DNA from: Phycisphaerales bacterium
GTDB lineage: Bacteria; Planctomycetota; Phycisphaerae; Phycisphaerales; SM1A02
Assembly: GCA_029246705.1 (NCBI GenBank)
Contig: JAQWMQ010000038.1
Span: 1-34,674 of the forward strand
DNA: 34,674 nt
Reading direction: 5' to 3'
Shown here: in pieces, positions 25,166 to 33,559 of the stretch
Layout of the letters: every line of letters starts with the position of its first letter
Numbering within the stretch: position 1 is the stretch's first letter
Translations under genes and position numbers: made by a program
The notes under the pieces: model-generated
Told to the model about the DNA's origin: nothing
What the model saw: the letters and a program-made list of their open reading frames with translations, nothing else
The model's database searches: none

Positions 25166-26332
25166 ATGAAGACTTCCCGCACCAATCAAGACGTGCTCGC
25201 CAAGCTGGTTACATTCGATACGACCACCTGTTTGCCCACCACCGATCTGTTCGACTGGATCTGTGACTACCTCGATCATCCGGCGATCCGTCATGAACGT
25301 TTCGACTGTGGTGACGGACACGAGAACGTCTGGTTCGAGACCGGTCCATCCTGCACCGACGGCGAGGGTGTCATGCTGTGCGGACACGTCGACACCGTGC
25401 CCGCGGACGAACCTGACTGGGAAACCGACCCGCGCGAACTCGTCGAACGTGAAGGACGACTTCATGCTCGTGGTGCATGCGACATGAAGGGCTTCGATGC
25501 GATCGCCATCAACCTGCTGCGGGAAGCCGCCGAATCAGCACCAGCACGACCACTCTGTCTCCTGCTCACGCACAGCGAGGAGATCGGCACCATCGGGGCC
25601 GGTCAGTTCGTCGAACAATGGCCTTCCGATCGCTCCCTGCCACGCCAGGTCATCGTGGGTGAGCCCACCTCGCTTCGACCGGTTCGAGGGCACAAGGGAC
25701 ATCTCACCGTCCGGATCGTGGTCGGAGGAAGTCCCTGTCACACCGGCTTCCCCGATGAAGGCGTCAACGCCATTCTCTCCGCTCAGCCGCTGCTCGAGAG
25801 CCTGGACAGGCTCAGGATCGAACTTCGCGATGAAGTCAACGAGGAAGGCGCACTGTTTCCTGATGTTCCGTACCCGGTGCTGAACGTCGTCAGGATCAAT
25901 GGCGGCAATGCCGTCAACATCATGCCCGAGTTCTGCACGATCGATGTCGGGATCAGGCTGCTCAGCAGCAGGCAGGCGACTGACTTCATTCCACGACTCC
26001 AGCGATCCGTTGCCGAGAGTGGACTCCGCGTCACCGACGTGCCAGCTCCGGGTTGCTGCACCTTCACGGTCCTCAACCACACGCCACCCTTCGGCACTCC
26101 CGAAAACGACCCATTCCTGGCCACCGTGATTCGTGCCTCGAATTCGGATGGCAGTCATGGCGTCGGATATGGAACGGATGCGGGGCGACTCGAGGCACTG
26201 GGCTGCCGCAGCGTGGTCTTCGGGCCCGGCGACATCGCCCAGGCGCACCGCGCCAACGAATGGATGCCCGTGGATGAGTTCGAACGGGCGCCTGAGCTGC
26301 TTCGAACCATCATCAGTGATGCGCCAGCATGA
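25166..26332 (+). CDS. M20 family zinc deacylase, acetylornithine deacetylase-like
   Basis: Cytosolic two-zinc hydrolase of 388 residues in family M20, closest by eye to acetylornithine deacetylase (ArgE) and succinyl-diaminopimelate desuccinylase. Metal and catalytic residues are His74 and Asp76 (GHVDTVP), Asp106 (ACDMKG), Glu138-Glu139 (HSEEIGT), Glu166 (VGEPT) and His361 (AQAHRANEW). GHKGHL opens the dimerisation domain. No other arginine or lysine biosynthesis gene is nearby, so the substrate is uncertain and other N-acyl amino acids are possible. The stop codon overlaps the next start as ATGA, which indicates translational coupling. Confidence 0.87.
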   Translation: MKTSRTNQDVLAKLVTFDTTTCLPTTDLFDWICDYLDHPAIRHERFDCGDGHENVWFETGPSCTDGEGVMLCGHVDTVPADEPDWETDPRELVEREGRLHARGACDMKGFDAIAINLLREAAESAPARPLCLLLTHSEEIGTIGAGQFVEQWPSDRSLPRQVIVGEPTSLRPVRGHKGHLTVRIVVGGSPCHTGFPDEGVNAILSAQPLLESLDRLRIELRDEVNEEGALFPDVPYPVLNVVRINGGNAVNIMPEFCTIDVGIRLLSSRQATDFIPRLQRSVAESGLRVTDVPAPGCCTFTVLNHTPPFGTPENDPFLATVIRASNSDGSHGVGYGTDAGRLEALGCRSVVFGPGDIAQAHRANEWMPVDEFERAPELLRTIISDAPA

Positions 26333-27138
26333 TGCTCGGAACCGTCATGCTCGCAGCCATCCTCGGTGTCGGTATCCAGGAGAAGCCTGCCCTCGAATCG
26401 GAGATTGCCGCCGGCACCCCGCCCACGGTTGTTGCAACACCGAGTGCCGAGAATCGATCCGCTGCGGCCGGATGGCACGATGGTCGTGACTGGATGGATC
26501 AGCATTCGGATTGCGTCAAACTTGCACGCGCACCTCGCCATGACCTGATTCTCCTCGGCGACTCGATCACGCAGTCATTCGGTGGTGAAGGGCGTCGTAC
26601 CGGTCAACCAGGCAGAGACGTGTTGCGTGAACTGTTTCCTGGGCTACGCATCGCCAACATGGGCATTTCAGGCGACCGGACCCAGCACCTGCTCTGGCGC
26701 CTGGGTAACGGAGCCCTCGATGGGCCCGCCCCTGGTGCCTACGTCATCGCGATCGGAACCAACAACATCGGTCATGATCGACCCCATGACATCGAGAAGG
26801 GGATCGAATGCATCATCGGATTGATCCGCGAGAAGCGACCCGGAACACCGATCCTGCTCTGTCCGATCCTGCCTCGTGGCCATCTTGCAAACGATCCGGC
26901 TCGAATCGCCGCCCAACTCGTGAATGAAGGAATCCAAGGGTTGGCTCGTGAACCTGACACCTACTGGGTTCCGTGCTGGGAACCATTGCTTGATGCAGAG
27001 GGTGGGTTGCACAAGGGGTGTCATCGGTCCGACGGCATCCATCTCACAGAACATGGATATCAGTTGTGGGGGCGCGTCATCAGTGATTCCCGGTCTGGGA
27101 TTCCTGCTCATTCGCCCGAAAGCGGGTCCTTGGAGTAG
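26329..27138 (+). CDS. SGNH/GDSL hydrolase, PAF-acetylhydrolase-like
   Basis: Predicted esterase or acylhydrolase of 269 residues. All SGNH blocks are visible: GDSIT with Ser79, GISGDRT with Gly115, GTNN with Asn145, and SDGIHLTEHGY with Asp235 and His238. The pattern resembles platelet-activating-factor acetylhydrolase gamma-type proteins and carbohydrate deacetylases. The first 16 residues are hydrophobic and lack basic residues, so export is possible but the signal is atypical. It overlaps the deacylase stop by four bases (ATGA), and the next gene follows after 11 bases, making a three-gene operon likely. The substrate is unknown. Confidence 0.87.
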   Translation: MMLGTVMLAAILGVGIQEKPALESEIAAGTPPTVVATPSAENRSAAAGWHDGRDWMDQHSDCVKLARAPRHDLILLGDSITQSFGGEGRRTGQPGRDVLRELFPGLRIANMGISGDRTQHLLWRLGNGALDGPAPGAYVIAIGTNNIGHDRPHDIEKGIECIIGLIREKRPGTPILLCPILPRGHLANDPARIAAQLVNEGIQGLAREPDTYWVPCWEPLLDAEGGLHKGCHRSDGIHLTEHGYQLWGRVISDSRSGIPAHSPESGSLE

Positions 27139-27149
27139 GCTTCTGCCTC

Positions 27150-28541
27150 ATGATCACACGAACAGGACGAATTCGCCTGCTCCCCGCCCTCCTGGCTCTT
27201 GCCGCGTGCCCGATGGCTTGTGAGTCGACTCAGTCATCGAGACCCGCGCCTGGACAAGGTTCCGCAACGAATCCAACGAATGTCGCCACCAACCAGGATG
27301 ACATTCCGTCCACCTCGATGCGATCACAGACCGAACTCATCCCGATGCTGAGAAAGCGAGAGTCCGACGAGGACCTGAATGACGTCAGGTCAAAGACGTA
27401 CCTGATAGCCGACTACTCGATCGGTCGGATCGGGCAGGCCGTGAACACCATTCTTGCCGAACCGGATCTCGAGCCCCAGCAGCGCATCTGGCTCCAGCGA
27501 ATGAAACTGGACATGGCCCGATCGATGATAGGCATCGCCTGCTCGGAAGAGCCACTGTCGAACCTCTTCCAGCAGTTGTTCATCCTGAGGGTTGCGCGCA
27601 CGATCATCGAACGCGACGTCGAGATGAATCTTGGAGACCGAGGTGAAGTTCTCGTCCAGGCGATAACGGATATCGACTCCATCATCTGGAGTAATGCAGA
27701 GATATACATCGGCCAGTCCCTCGAGCCACTCAAGGTCGATGTCAACACGTGGTTTGCCAAGTACGGCAAGGCCACCAAGCGATACTGGTGGCCGCGAGAG
27801 CTGGGCCTGCTGGCCGCGGAATCAGTCACTACCAGGCAATACGTGGGCCTCTTCGCAGCCGTCAATCGGGCCAATGACCAGATCGACCTGATAAGACAGG
27901 CGATCGGCAGGACGACCTTCCTCATCGAACACATTCCGCTGATGGCCGGATGGCAGTTGGATCTCGACATCGCCGAGGCGCTTTCGATCCCCGAGATACA
28001 GAACCTTGCCCGCGGTCCCGAGGATCTTTCCTTGTCGATAGCCGATCTCGATTCCGCCGTATCGACGGGCTTCAAGGACTTGTCGAAATCGTTGGCGTCC
28101 CTCGATAGCAGGGTCGAACAGTCAAGTGGCGACCTCGTGACGAGCTTGGGCAGTTTCGAGGAGAAACTCACGCACACGCGTGACCAACTCTCACGGTCCC
28201 TCGACAGGTTCTCCACCAACCTTGACGACCAGTCAGCTCACATCAGTACCGCGCTCGAGCAATCAACGCTTGATATCGGCAGAAGCACCTCGGAGCTCTC
28301 CCAGTCCATCGAGGACATCGTCACCGGCATCGCGACCGAACGCGAGGAGATCCTGGCTGCCATCGATGTCCGAACCGCCAAGATCGAGGCGAAGAGCAAG
28401 GACATGATCGACAGCCTGGTCATCAAGATCGGCATCGCGGTCGGAGTCGGCGTGTTCCTGGCATTGATACTCGGAGCCCTCGCTGCCGGACTGTTCCTGC
28501 GGATTCGCCCGGGACACAAGGCCACGGCCAGAACCGGTTGA
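27150..28541 (+). CDS. Doubly anchored lipoprotein with long coiled coil, unknown function
   Basis: Protein of 463 residues that I cannot assign to a family. The N-terminus has a basic n-region, a hydrophobic stretch and a lipobox LAAC (Cys20). Residues about 60-285 are helical with conserved-looking Trp and Arg clusters (YWWPREL). Residues about 290-425 form a long heptad-type coiled coil rich in Asp, Ser and Leu, reminiscent of chemoreceptor or apolipoprotein-like helices. A single transmembrane helix (about 425-450) and a short basic tail (RIRPGHK) follow. Lipid at one end and a membrane helix at the other suggest a hoop-like periplasmic structure. It is the last gene of the probable operon, and its stop lies three bases from that of the convergent dehydratase gene. 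Confidence 0.8.
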   Translation: MITRTGRIRLLPALLALAACPMACESTQSSRPAPGQGSATNPTNVATNQDDIPSTSMRSQTELIPMLRKRESDEDLNDVRSKTYLIADYSIGRIGQAVNTILAEPDLEPQQRIWLQRMKLDMARSMIGIACSEEPLSNLFQQLFILRVARTIIERDVEMNLGDRGEVLVQAITDIDSIIWSNAEIYIGQSLEPLKVDVNTWFAKYGKATKRYWWPRELGLLAAESVTTRQYVGLFAAVNRANDQIDLIRQAIGRTTFLIEHIPLMAGWQLDLDIAEALSIPEIQNLARGPEDLSLSIADLDSAVSTGFKDLSKSLASLDSRVEQSSGDLVTSLGSFEEKLTHTRDQLSRSLDRFSTNLDDQSAHISTALEQSTLDIGRSTSELSQSIEDIVTGIATEREEILAAIDVRTAKIEAKSKDMIDSLVIKIGIAVGVGVFLALILGALAAGLFLRIRPGHKATARTG

Positions 28542-28544
28542 AGG

Positions 28545-29876
28545 TCATTTCGCAGCTCGTTCGACCCAGACCGATCCGTGTGGATGGGCGTACCTGTGGA
28601 GAGAATCCGGCTTCATCGTGATGCCATAACCGGATGCCTCGGGCAGGAGGTAGGCACCGGCCTTCTGTCGCCAGGGATCAGCGAAATGTTCGTGCAGGTG
28701 TGACACGTATTCGGCTACACGACCCTCGTGGGTTCCGGCGATGCACACGTAATCGATCATCACCAGATGGTTGACATACTGGCACAAGCCGACGCCTCCG
28801 GCATGCGGGCAGCAGCGGACATTCAGTTCGGCAGCCATCAGCATGACCGCGAGAATCTCGTTCACCGAAGCCAGTCGACAGGAGTCGTACTGGCAGAAAT
28901 CCATGGCGTCGGCAGCCATGAGCTGCTTGAAGATGATCCGGTTCTGGCACATCTCGCCGGTGGCAACACCGATACCGAGAGGGCGAAGTGCATCTGCAAC
29001 GGCCTTGTGGCCCAGGATGTCGTCGGGGCTGGTCGGTTCCTCGATCCACAGGGGCTTGAATTCCACCAGTTGCTTCATCCACTCGATAGCCTCTCCGACC
29101 TCCCATCTCTGGTTCGCGTCGGTCATCAGGTGCCGATCAGGGCCGATCGTCTCGCGCACGATCCGGCATCGCCTCCGGTCGTCCTCGATGTCCTGCCCGA
29201 CCTTGATCTTGAAGTGATTCCATCCCTCTTCGATTCCCTGAAGGCAGAGTTCACGGATCTTCTCGTCGGAATAGCCGAGCCATCCGGCCGAGGTCGTGTA
29301 TGCCGGGTATCCATCGCGACGCAATTCGGCGATTCGCTTCTCACGATGCGGTGCCTGTTGCTCGAGGATGTTCAATGCCCGGTCATGGGAAAGGACGTCC
29401 GACACGTATCGCAGTTCAGTGAGCTCGAGGATCTGTCGAGGTTCGAGTTCGCACACCAGCTGCCAGACCGGTTTGTTCTCGATCTTGCCCCAGAGATCCC
29501 AGACGGCGTTGACGATGGCGGCTGTCGCAAGATGGATCACGCCCTTCTCGGGGCCGATCCATCTCGCCTGCGAATCATTGGTCAGTGAACGGTGAAACTC
29601 CAGGAAGTTCGTGACGATGTCAGACATCGACCGGCCCACCAGGCCCTGACTCAGTGACCTGCAGGCTGCACAGACGATTTCTGTCCCGCGGCCGATGGTG
29701 AAGGTCAGGCCATGGCCCTGGTGAGCGCCGTCTGTCTCGAGGATGACATAGGCCGATGAGTAGTCCGGATCGACATGGACTGCGTCAGAACCGTCAAGTT
29801 CGTCGGAGGTCGGGAATCGGATGTCGAGCACCTTGACGGCGGTGATTCGCAGATCGTTCGTTGGTTCGATGGACAT
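28545..29876 (-). CDS. L-fuconate dehydratase (enolase superfamily)
   Basis: Enolase-superfamily enzyme of 443 residues, very like L-fuconate dehydratase (FucD/ENOSF1). That enzyme converts L-fuconate to 2-keto-3-deoxy-L-fuconate in cytosolic fucose breakdown. The catalytic K-x-K is Lys223/Lys225 (FKIKVG). Magnesium ligands are Asp253 (TDANQRW), Glu279 (WIEEPT) and Glu308 (GEMCQNR), and the general acid/base histidine is His358 (PHAGGVGLCQY). Length and motif order match the subgroup. No fucose dehydrogenase, lactonase or KDF aldolase is visible here, so the pathway is incomplete in this window. It is divergent from the Gfo/Idh oxidoreductase gene with only 47 bases between start codons. Confidence 0.9.
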   Translation of the reverse strand: MSIEPTNDLRITAVKVLDIRFPTSDELDGSDAVHVDPDYSSAYVILETDGAHQGHGLTFTIGRGTEIVCAACRSLSQGLVGRSMSDIVTNFLEFHRSLTNDSQARWIGPEKGVIHLATAAIVNAVWDLWGKIENKPVWQLVCELEPRQILELTELRYVSDVLSHDRALNILEQQAPHREKRIAELRRDGYPAYTTSAGWLGYSDEKIRELCLQGIEEGWNHFKIKVGQDIEDDRRRCRIVRETIGPDRHLMTDANQRWEVGEAIEWMKQLVEFKPLWIEEPTSPDDILGHKAVADALRPLGIGVATGEMCQNRIIFKQLMAADAMDFCQYDSCRLASVNEILAVMLMAAELNVRCCPHAGGVGLCQYVNHLVMIDYVCIAGTHEGRVAEYVSHLHEHFADPWRQKAGAYLLPEASGYGITMKPDSLHRYAHPHGSVWVERAAK

Positions 29877-29923
29877 CCTGAAAGGCTAGCGGTTTCTCGG
29901 GTCGATTGCGGTATTCTGCGGTC

Positions 29924-31192
29924 ATGAACACCGGAACGAATCGACGAAAATTCCTCGGCGGCACGATCCTGGCTCTTTCCACGGGGCCATTGATCATCTC
30001 TCGTGGTGCTCGTGCGACGCCCTCGAATGAACGCATCACGCTCGGAATAATCGGCTACGGCATTCGATCTCGCAACCTGCTCGGCCAGTTCCTGCAGGCC
30101 GAGGACGTTCAGGTCGTGGCTGTCTCCGAGATCGATTCGGTCCGACTCGAGAGTGCATTGAATCGCATCAACGGCCACTATGGGGTCGATTCGGCCACGG
30201 GTCATGCCGATTTTCGGGATCTCATCGCTCGCAAGGATATCGACGCGATCATGATCGGCACCCCGGACCACTGGCATGCGATTCCAGCGATCATGGCCTG
30301 CGAAGCAGGCAAGCATGTCTACTGCGAGAAACCGCTCTCACTCACGATTGCCGAGGGGCGGGCAATTGCCAATGCCGCGTCCGTTTCCGGTGTCTCATTT
30401 CAAACCGGATCACAACAGCGGACCGAATACGGACGACGATTCACTCGAGCCGCTGAAGCGGTCAGAAACGGTCGGATCGGAAAACTTCAGCGCGTGACCG
30501 TCGGGGTGGGGGATCCAGCCATTCCATGTGACCTGCCCGCAGAGAAGATTCCGGATGGAATCGACTGGACAATGTGGAACGGTCCATCACCTGACCGAGG
30601 CTTCTCGTCGGTTCTCTGTCCGGTGGGACTTCATGCCCACTACCCTCAATGGAGGAAGTACCGCGAATATGCAAATGGCGGCCTTGCTGACATGGGTGCC
30701 CACCATTTCGACATCGCCCAATGGGCGATGGACATGGATCACTCGGGACCGGTTCATGTGCTTCCTCCCCGGGATGGTTCCAGGCGTGGACTCCAATTCA
30801 CATACGCCGACGGAATCGTCATGGAGCATGGTGGGATGATTGATGACCGCTTCGAAGGCACGGACGGATGGATCGAAGTCAGCCGTGCTCATCTCAGGGC
30901 ATCCGACCCTGCGATTCTGGATGAGGTGACTTCATCCGGAGAACTCGAGTTGCCGCGGGCTGAAAGTCACATCTCAAACTGGCTTGATTCGATCAGGCAT
31001 GGGACGCCGACCATCGCAGATGCCGAAACCGGCCACCGAACCGCGACCATCTGCCAGCTTGCAAACATCGGCTACCAGATCGGCCGACCGCTCCAGTGGG
31101 ACCCGGTCAGCGAGCGATTTCGTGGTACCGATTCATCGCTCGGGAACACCCATCTGGCCCGCGATTCGAATACGGCGTGGCAGGATCGCTGA
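29924..31192 (+). CDS. Tat-exported Gfo/Idh/MocA family oxidoreductase
   Basis: NAD(P)-dependent oxidoreductase fold, 422 residues. The N-terminus has a twin-arginine signal (NRRKFLGG, Arg7-Arg8), so it is probably exported folded with its cofactor. The Rossmann motif is GIIGYGIRSR (41-50). The catalytic-type YCEKPLS contains Lys136, followed by GSQQR and a C-terminal alpha/beta domain with MGAHHFDIAQW. Exported Gfo/Idh proteins are numerous in planctomycetes and some act on sugars or glycosides; the substrate here is unknown. ATG 29924 gives the clean Tat signal, whereas a TTG at 29906 is unlikely. Sharing a 47-base gap with the fuconate dehydratase gene suggests common control and a link to sugar use. 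Confidence 0.88.
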   Translation: MNTGTNRRKFLGGTILALSTGPLIISRGARATPSNERITLGIIGYGIRSRNLLGQFLQAEDVQVVAVSEIDSVRLESALNRINGHYGVDSATGHADFRDLIARKDIDAIMIGTPDHWHAIPAIMACEAGKHVYCEKPLSLTIAEGRAIANAASVSGVSFQTGSQQRTEYGRRFTRAAEAVRNGRIGKLQRVTVGVGDPAIPCDLPAEKIPDGIDWTMWNGPSPDRGFSSVLCPVGLHAHYPQWRKYREYANGGLADMGAHHFDIAQWAMDMDHSGPVHVLPPRDGSRRGLQFTYADGIVMEHGGMIDDRFEGTDGWIEVSRAHLRASDPAILDEVTSSGELELPRAESHISNWLDSIRHGTPTIADAETGHRTATICQLANIGYQIGRPLQWDPVSERFRGTDSSLGNTHLARDSNTAWQDR

Positions 31193-31211
31193 ACCGGTCG
31201 TGACGAACATG

Positions 31212-31245
31212 AAAAAACGCCCGCGGTCGGAGTCTCGCGGGCGTT
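31212..31245 (-). terminator. Intrinsic terminator for the fused redoxin/monooxygenase gene
   Basis: AACGCCCGCG (31216-31225) and CGCGGGCGTT (31236-31245) form a ten-base-pair stem with a ten-base loop. Six A residues at 31212-31217 read as a T-tract on the minus strand. It is about 210 bases beyond the minus-strand stop and only about 20 beyond the plus-strand Gfo/Idh stop, so it may partly serve both genes. Confidence 0.8.
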
Positions 31246-31452
31246 CATGGGATGCGTATGCAACCCATTCAGTCAACAACATCATCATGATGACTTTGCA
31301 TTGATTATGCAAGTGATTGCCCGCATCGACGTCAAGGGGATGCATGAACGTCTTTCGAAGCATGCGCGGGAAGTACGTCAGCATCCATCCTTTCGTGGCC
31401 CACGAACGTCGTCTGGGTGCTCATGCCCTCGATGGAACGTCGTGACCGGTGT
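31246..31452. other. Intergenic stretch downstream of two convergent genes
   Basis: No gene recognised. It contains a perfect 12-base palindrome TCATCATGATGA (31282-31293) and, just after it, TTGCAT and ATGCAA (31296-31301 and 31307-31312) as a small inverted repeat. If the minus-strand message runs to the terminator near 31212, this is its long 3' untranslated region. Confidence 0.4.
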
Positions 31453-33429
31453 TCACCTGATGAATCGACGTGCGGCCTTGATGAATTCGTCTTCACCCAC
31501 GAAACCATCTCCATCGAGGTCGAACAACGAGAACTGGGCACGCCTGGACTCGGGAAGTTCATCTCGGGTGAGGATCTCATCGCCGTTCTTGTCCCATCGA
31601 GCGATCAACCTGCGGGCCTGTCGTTTCAGGATGGCATCATCCGATTCGTCCCTCAACGCGTCGGGCGACGCATCTTCTCGAGGAATCCAGTATTCCATGT
31701 AGCCGATGAGCATCTCGTCATCGGTCTGCTTGCCGAAGCGGACGACCTGCTCGGGGTCTGGATTGGCTGGGTTGTCGGCGCTGTTGTCGAATCGTCCCAT
31801 GACCTCGATGCGACTCCCCTTGGTGATCTCCGGTGGCTGGGCATAGACGTATCTCAACTGCCAGTTGAAGTCGTAGCGAGGCACGTCGAGAAGGGTCGTG
31901 GAGACTCCTTCGGGATCGATGGCCTTGCATTCGAAGGCGGTGCCACGAATATGCATGTGGGGCGTCATGGAAAGCACCCTTACATCCTCCGGGATGTCTA
32001 GAGCAGCCTGTTCCTCGTGATCACTCGATCCGGGTGCGATGCGGATACGGGTATCGGCGATGCCGATGGTGTGAATCTCCTCGCGAGGCGGGGTGGTCGA
32101 GGTCACGAGGCCGATGGCCATCTGATCAACGCGTTCACGGCCGTTGGGCGCGTAGTGGATCTGAAAATGGATCCGCGAACCGGCGGTGAGCTTCTTGGCA
32201 CGATTGTCGCCGTACATCGTGTACCCGTTGCCGGGCACATAGGCTCCGAGAAAGCCATCGGTAGGCCCGAACCGACCTCGTTTTCCGGGTTCGACCGAGA
32301 AGATCAGTGCATGATGGACCACCGAACGATCCGTCGGGAGAACCTCCCATCCATGCACCCAGAGATCCTCTTCGAGGCCCGGGTCGACCTCGATGTCGAC
32401 ATAGGGCATCTGTCCTTCGGCCTTCACGGCAATGGGTTCCGGCAGCCTGACGATCACGTCGGGCGTTCCGATCGTCCATCGCGATCCGTAGTCGACTGGC
32501 AGGGGCGCTTCGTCCGGGTCGCCTCGCAGGCGACCGCCATCAACCCAATCACGAATCGCAGCGATATCCAATTCGGCGAGGGAGCGATCGTTCGCGAACT
32601 GTCCGTGGTCGGATTCGCCTTCATCGGTTGCGAACCAGGGCGGCATGACTCCACGCGTGACGACGCGCTTGATCATGCCAGCATTCGCCGAGACTTCCTC
32701 GTATGTCTCGAGGGGGAACGGGCCCGGACCATCCTTGCGATGACATTCCATGCAATTGGACTGGATGATGCGGCTGACCGTTCCGTGATAGGTCGGTGCA
32801 TCCTCGGTGATCGAGGGCTGATCCGGGGTCAGTTCACACCCCGGGGCGGTGGTCGCCTTGAGGCGGACCACCCGACCTTCCATGACATCCTCGGTGGCAT
32901 CGGCCAGCGGGGTGATCCTCGGTTCATCCAGTGCATAGCCGATTCCATATCGATCATCGATGCACCCGCGATAACGGATCGTGCCGCGTTGATCGACGAC
33001 CAGCGCTTCGGTGTTGCTCTCGCAACCGAGGTTCCATGCGAGCTCGAGTGTGGGATCATGGACAAGATCGCCGACGAAGCCGCCCTCCGTTGCGAATGCC
33101 TGGAATTCAGCGGGTGTGTCGGATCCGGTGACGTCGACGAAGATCCATCTGATGCCACGGTCACGGTCTGAGCTGGACATCCGTCCCAGCAGTGGTGCGA
33201 ACTTCCGACTCAAGGGGCAGGTCGTGCTGGTGAGCGCGATGACGGTCATGGACTCAGTGGGAAGTGGTCGAAGGCTCGTCTGCAGGCCGTCCAGGGTGGT
33301 GGCTTCGCTGCTCGGAAGCAGTCGGTCCACGCCGGAGGATGCCGGGGGTCGTGGCACGGGGCCCTCCCGCACATCATCGGCGATCACGCCAGCGACTGAG
33401 ATGATGATGAGGGTGGCAAGGAGGATCAT
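31453..33429 (-). CDS. Redoxin - cytochrome c - copper monooxygenase-like fusion with EF-hands
   Basis: Exported multidomain redox protein of 658 residues. A signal peptide (about 1-18) is followed by a redoxin domain (about 40-200) with LTSTTCPLSRKFAPL (Cys71). A haem c site comes next, CMECH at 226-230, with Met262 (GVMPPW) as likely axial ligand. Residues about 315-585 match a copper type II ascorbate-dependent monooxygenase fold with a full ligand set: His372-His373 (VVHHALIF), His421 and His425 (HFQIHY), His491 and His493 (MTPHMHIRG), and Met578 (GYMEYW). Two EF-hands end the protein (613-624 and 637-648). ATG 33429 follows GGAG by seven bases. The domain order suggests internal electron delivery from thiol or haem to copper. 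The substrate is unknown. Confidence 0.9.
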   Translation of the reverse strand: MILLATLIIISVAGVIADDVREGPVPRPPASSGVDRLLPSSEATTLDGLQTSLRPLPTESMTVIALTSTTCPLSRKFAPLLGRMSSSDRDRGIRWIFVDVTGSDTPAEFQAFATEGGFVGDLVHDPTLELAWNLGCESNTEALVVDQRGTIRYRGCIDDRYGIGYALDEPRITPLADATEDVMEGRVVRLKATTAPGCELTPDQPSITEDAPTYHGTVSRIIQSNCMECHRKDGPGPFPLETYEEVSANAGMIKRVVTRGVMPPWFATDEGESDHGQFANDRSLAELDIAAIRDWVDGGRLRGDPDEAPLPVDYGSRWTIGTPDVIVRLPEPIAVKAEGQMPYVDIEVDPGLEEDLWVHGWEVLPTDRSVVHHALIFSVEPGKRGRFGPTDGFLGAYVPGNGYTMYGDNRAKKLTAGSRIHFQIHYAPNGRERVDQMAIGLVTSTTPPREEIHTIGIADTRIRIAPGSSDHEEQAALDIPEDVRVLSMTPHMHIRGTAFECKAIDPEGVSTTLLDVPRYDFNWQLRYVYAQPPEITKGSRIEVMGRFDNSADNPANPDPEQVVRFGKQTDDEMLIGYMEYWIPREDASPDALRDESDDAILKRQARRLIARWDKNGDEILTRDELPESRRAQFSLFDLDGDGFVGEDEFIKAARRFIR

Positions 33430-33559
33430 GCTTGACTCCGATGGTGGTTTCTTCGGTTGATCGAACCTGATCGTAACTTCTGCCAGCTGCACGTGAAAGA
33501 GATGTTCAATCGACAAGTTCAAGCCGCTGGTCGATCTGAACACACGTTAGGCTGTGTAC
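33430..33559. promoter_or_regulatory. Divergent promoter region between fusion gene and sulfatase
   Basis: These 130 bases separate two divergent start codons and should contain both promoters. GGAG on the minus strand serves the fusion gene. No clear -35/-10 pair or operator was identified. Confidence 0.35.

Noticed and set aside
28728-29588. 286-residue plus-strand frame opposite the fuconate dehydratase gene
   Set aside because: The opposite strand encodes a full enolase-superfamily enzyme with all catalytic residues; the plus frame shows no family features.
29912-29923. TATTCT as a -10 box for a leaderless Gfo/Idh transcript
   Set aside because: The spacing to the ATG would suit a leaderless message, but no matching -35 element lies at the right distance.
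31247-31702. Plus-strand small ORF of 151 codons downstream of the Gfo/Idh gene
   Set aside because: It runs into the antisense of the fused redoxin gene, starts inside a terminator stem region and has no plausible protein character.
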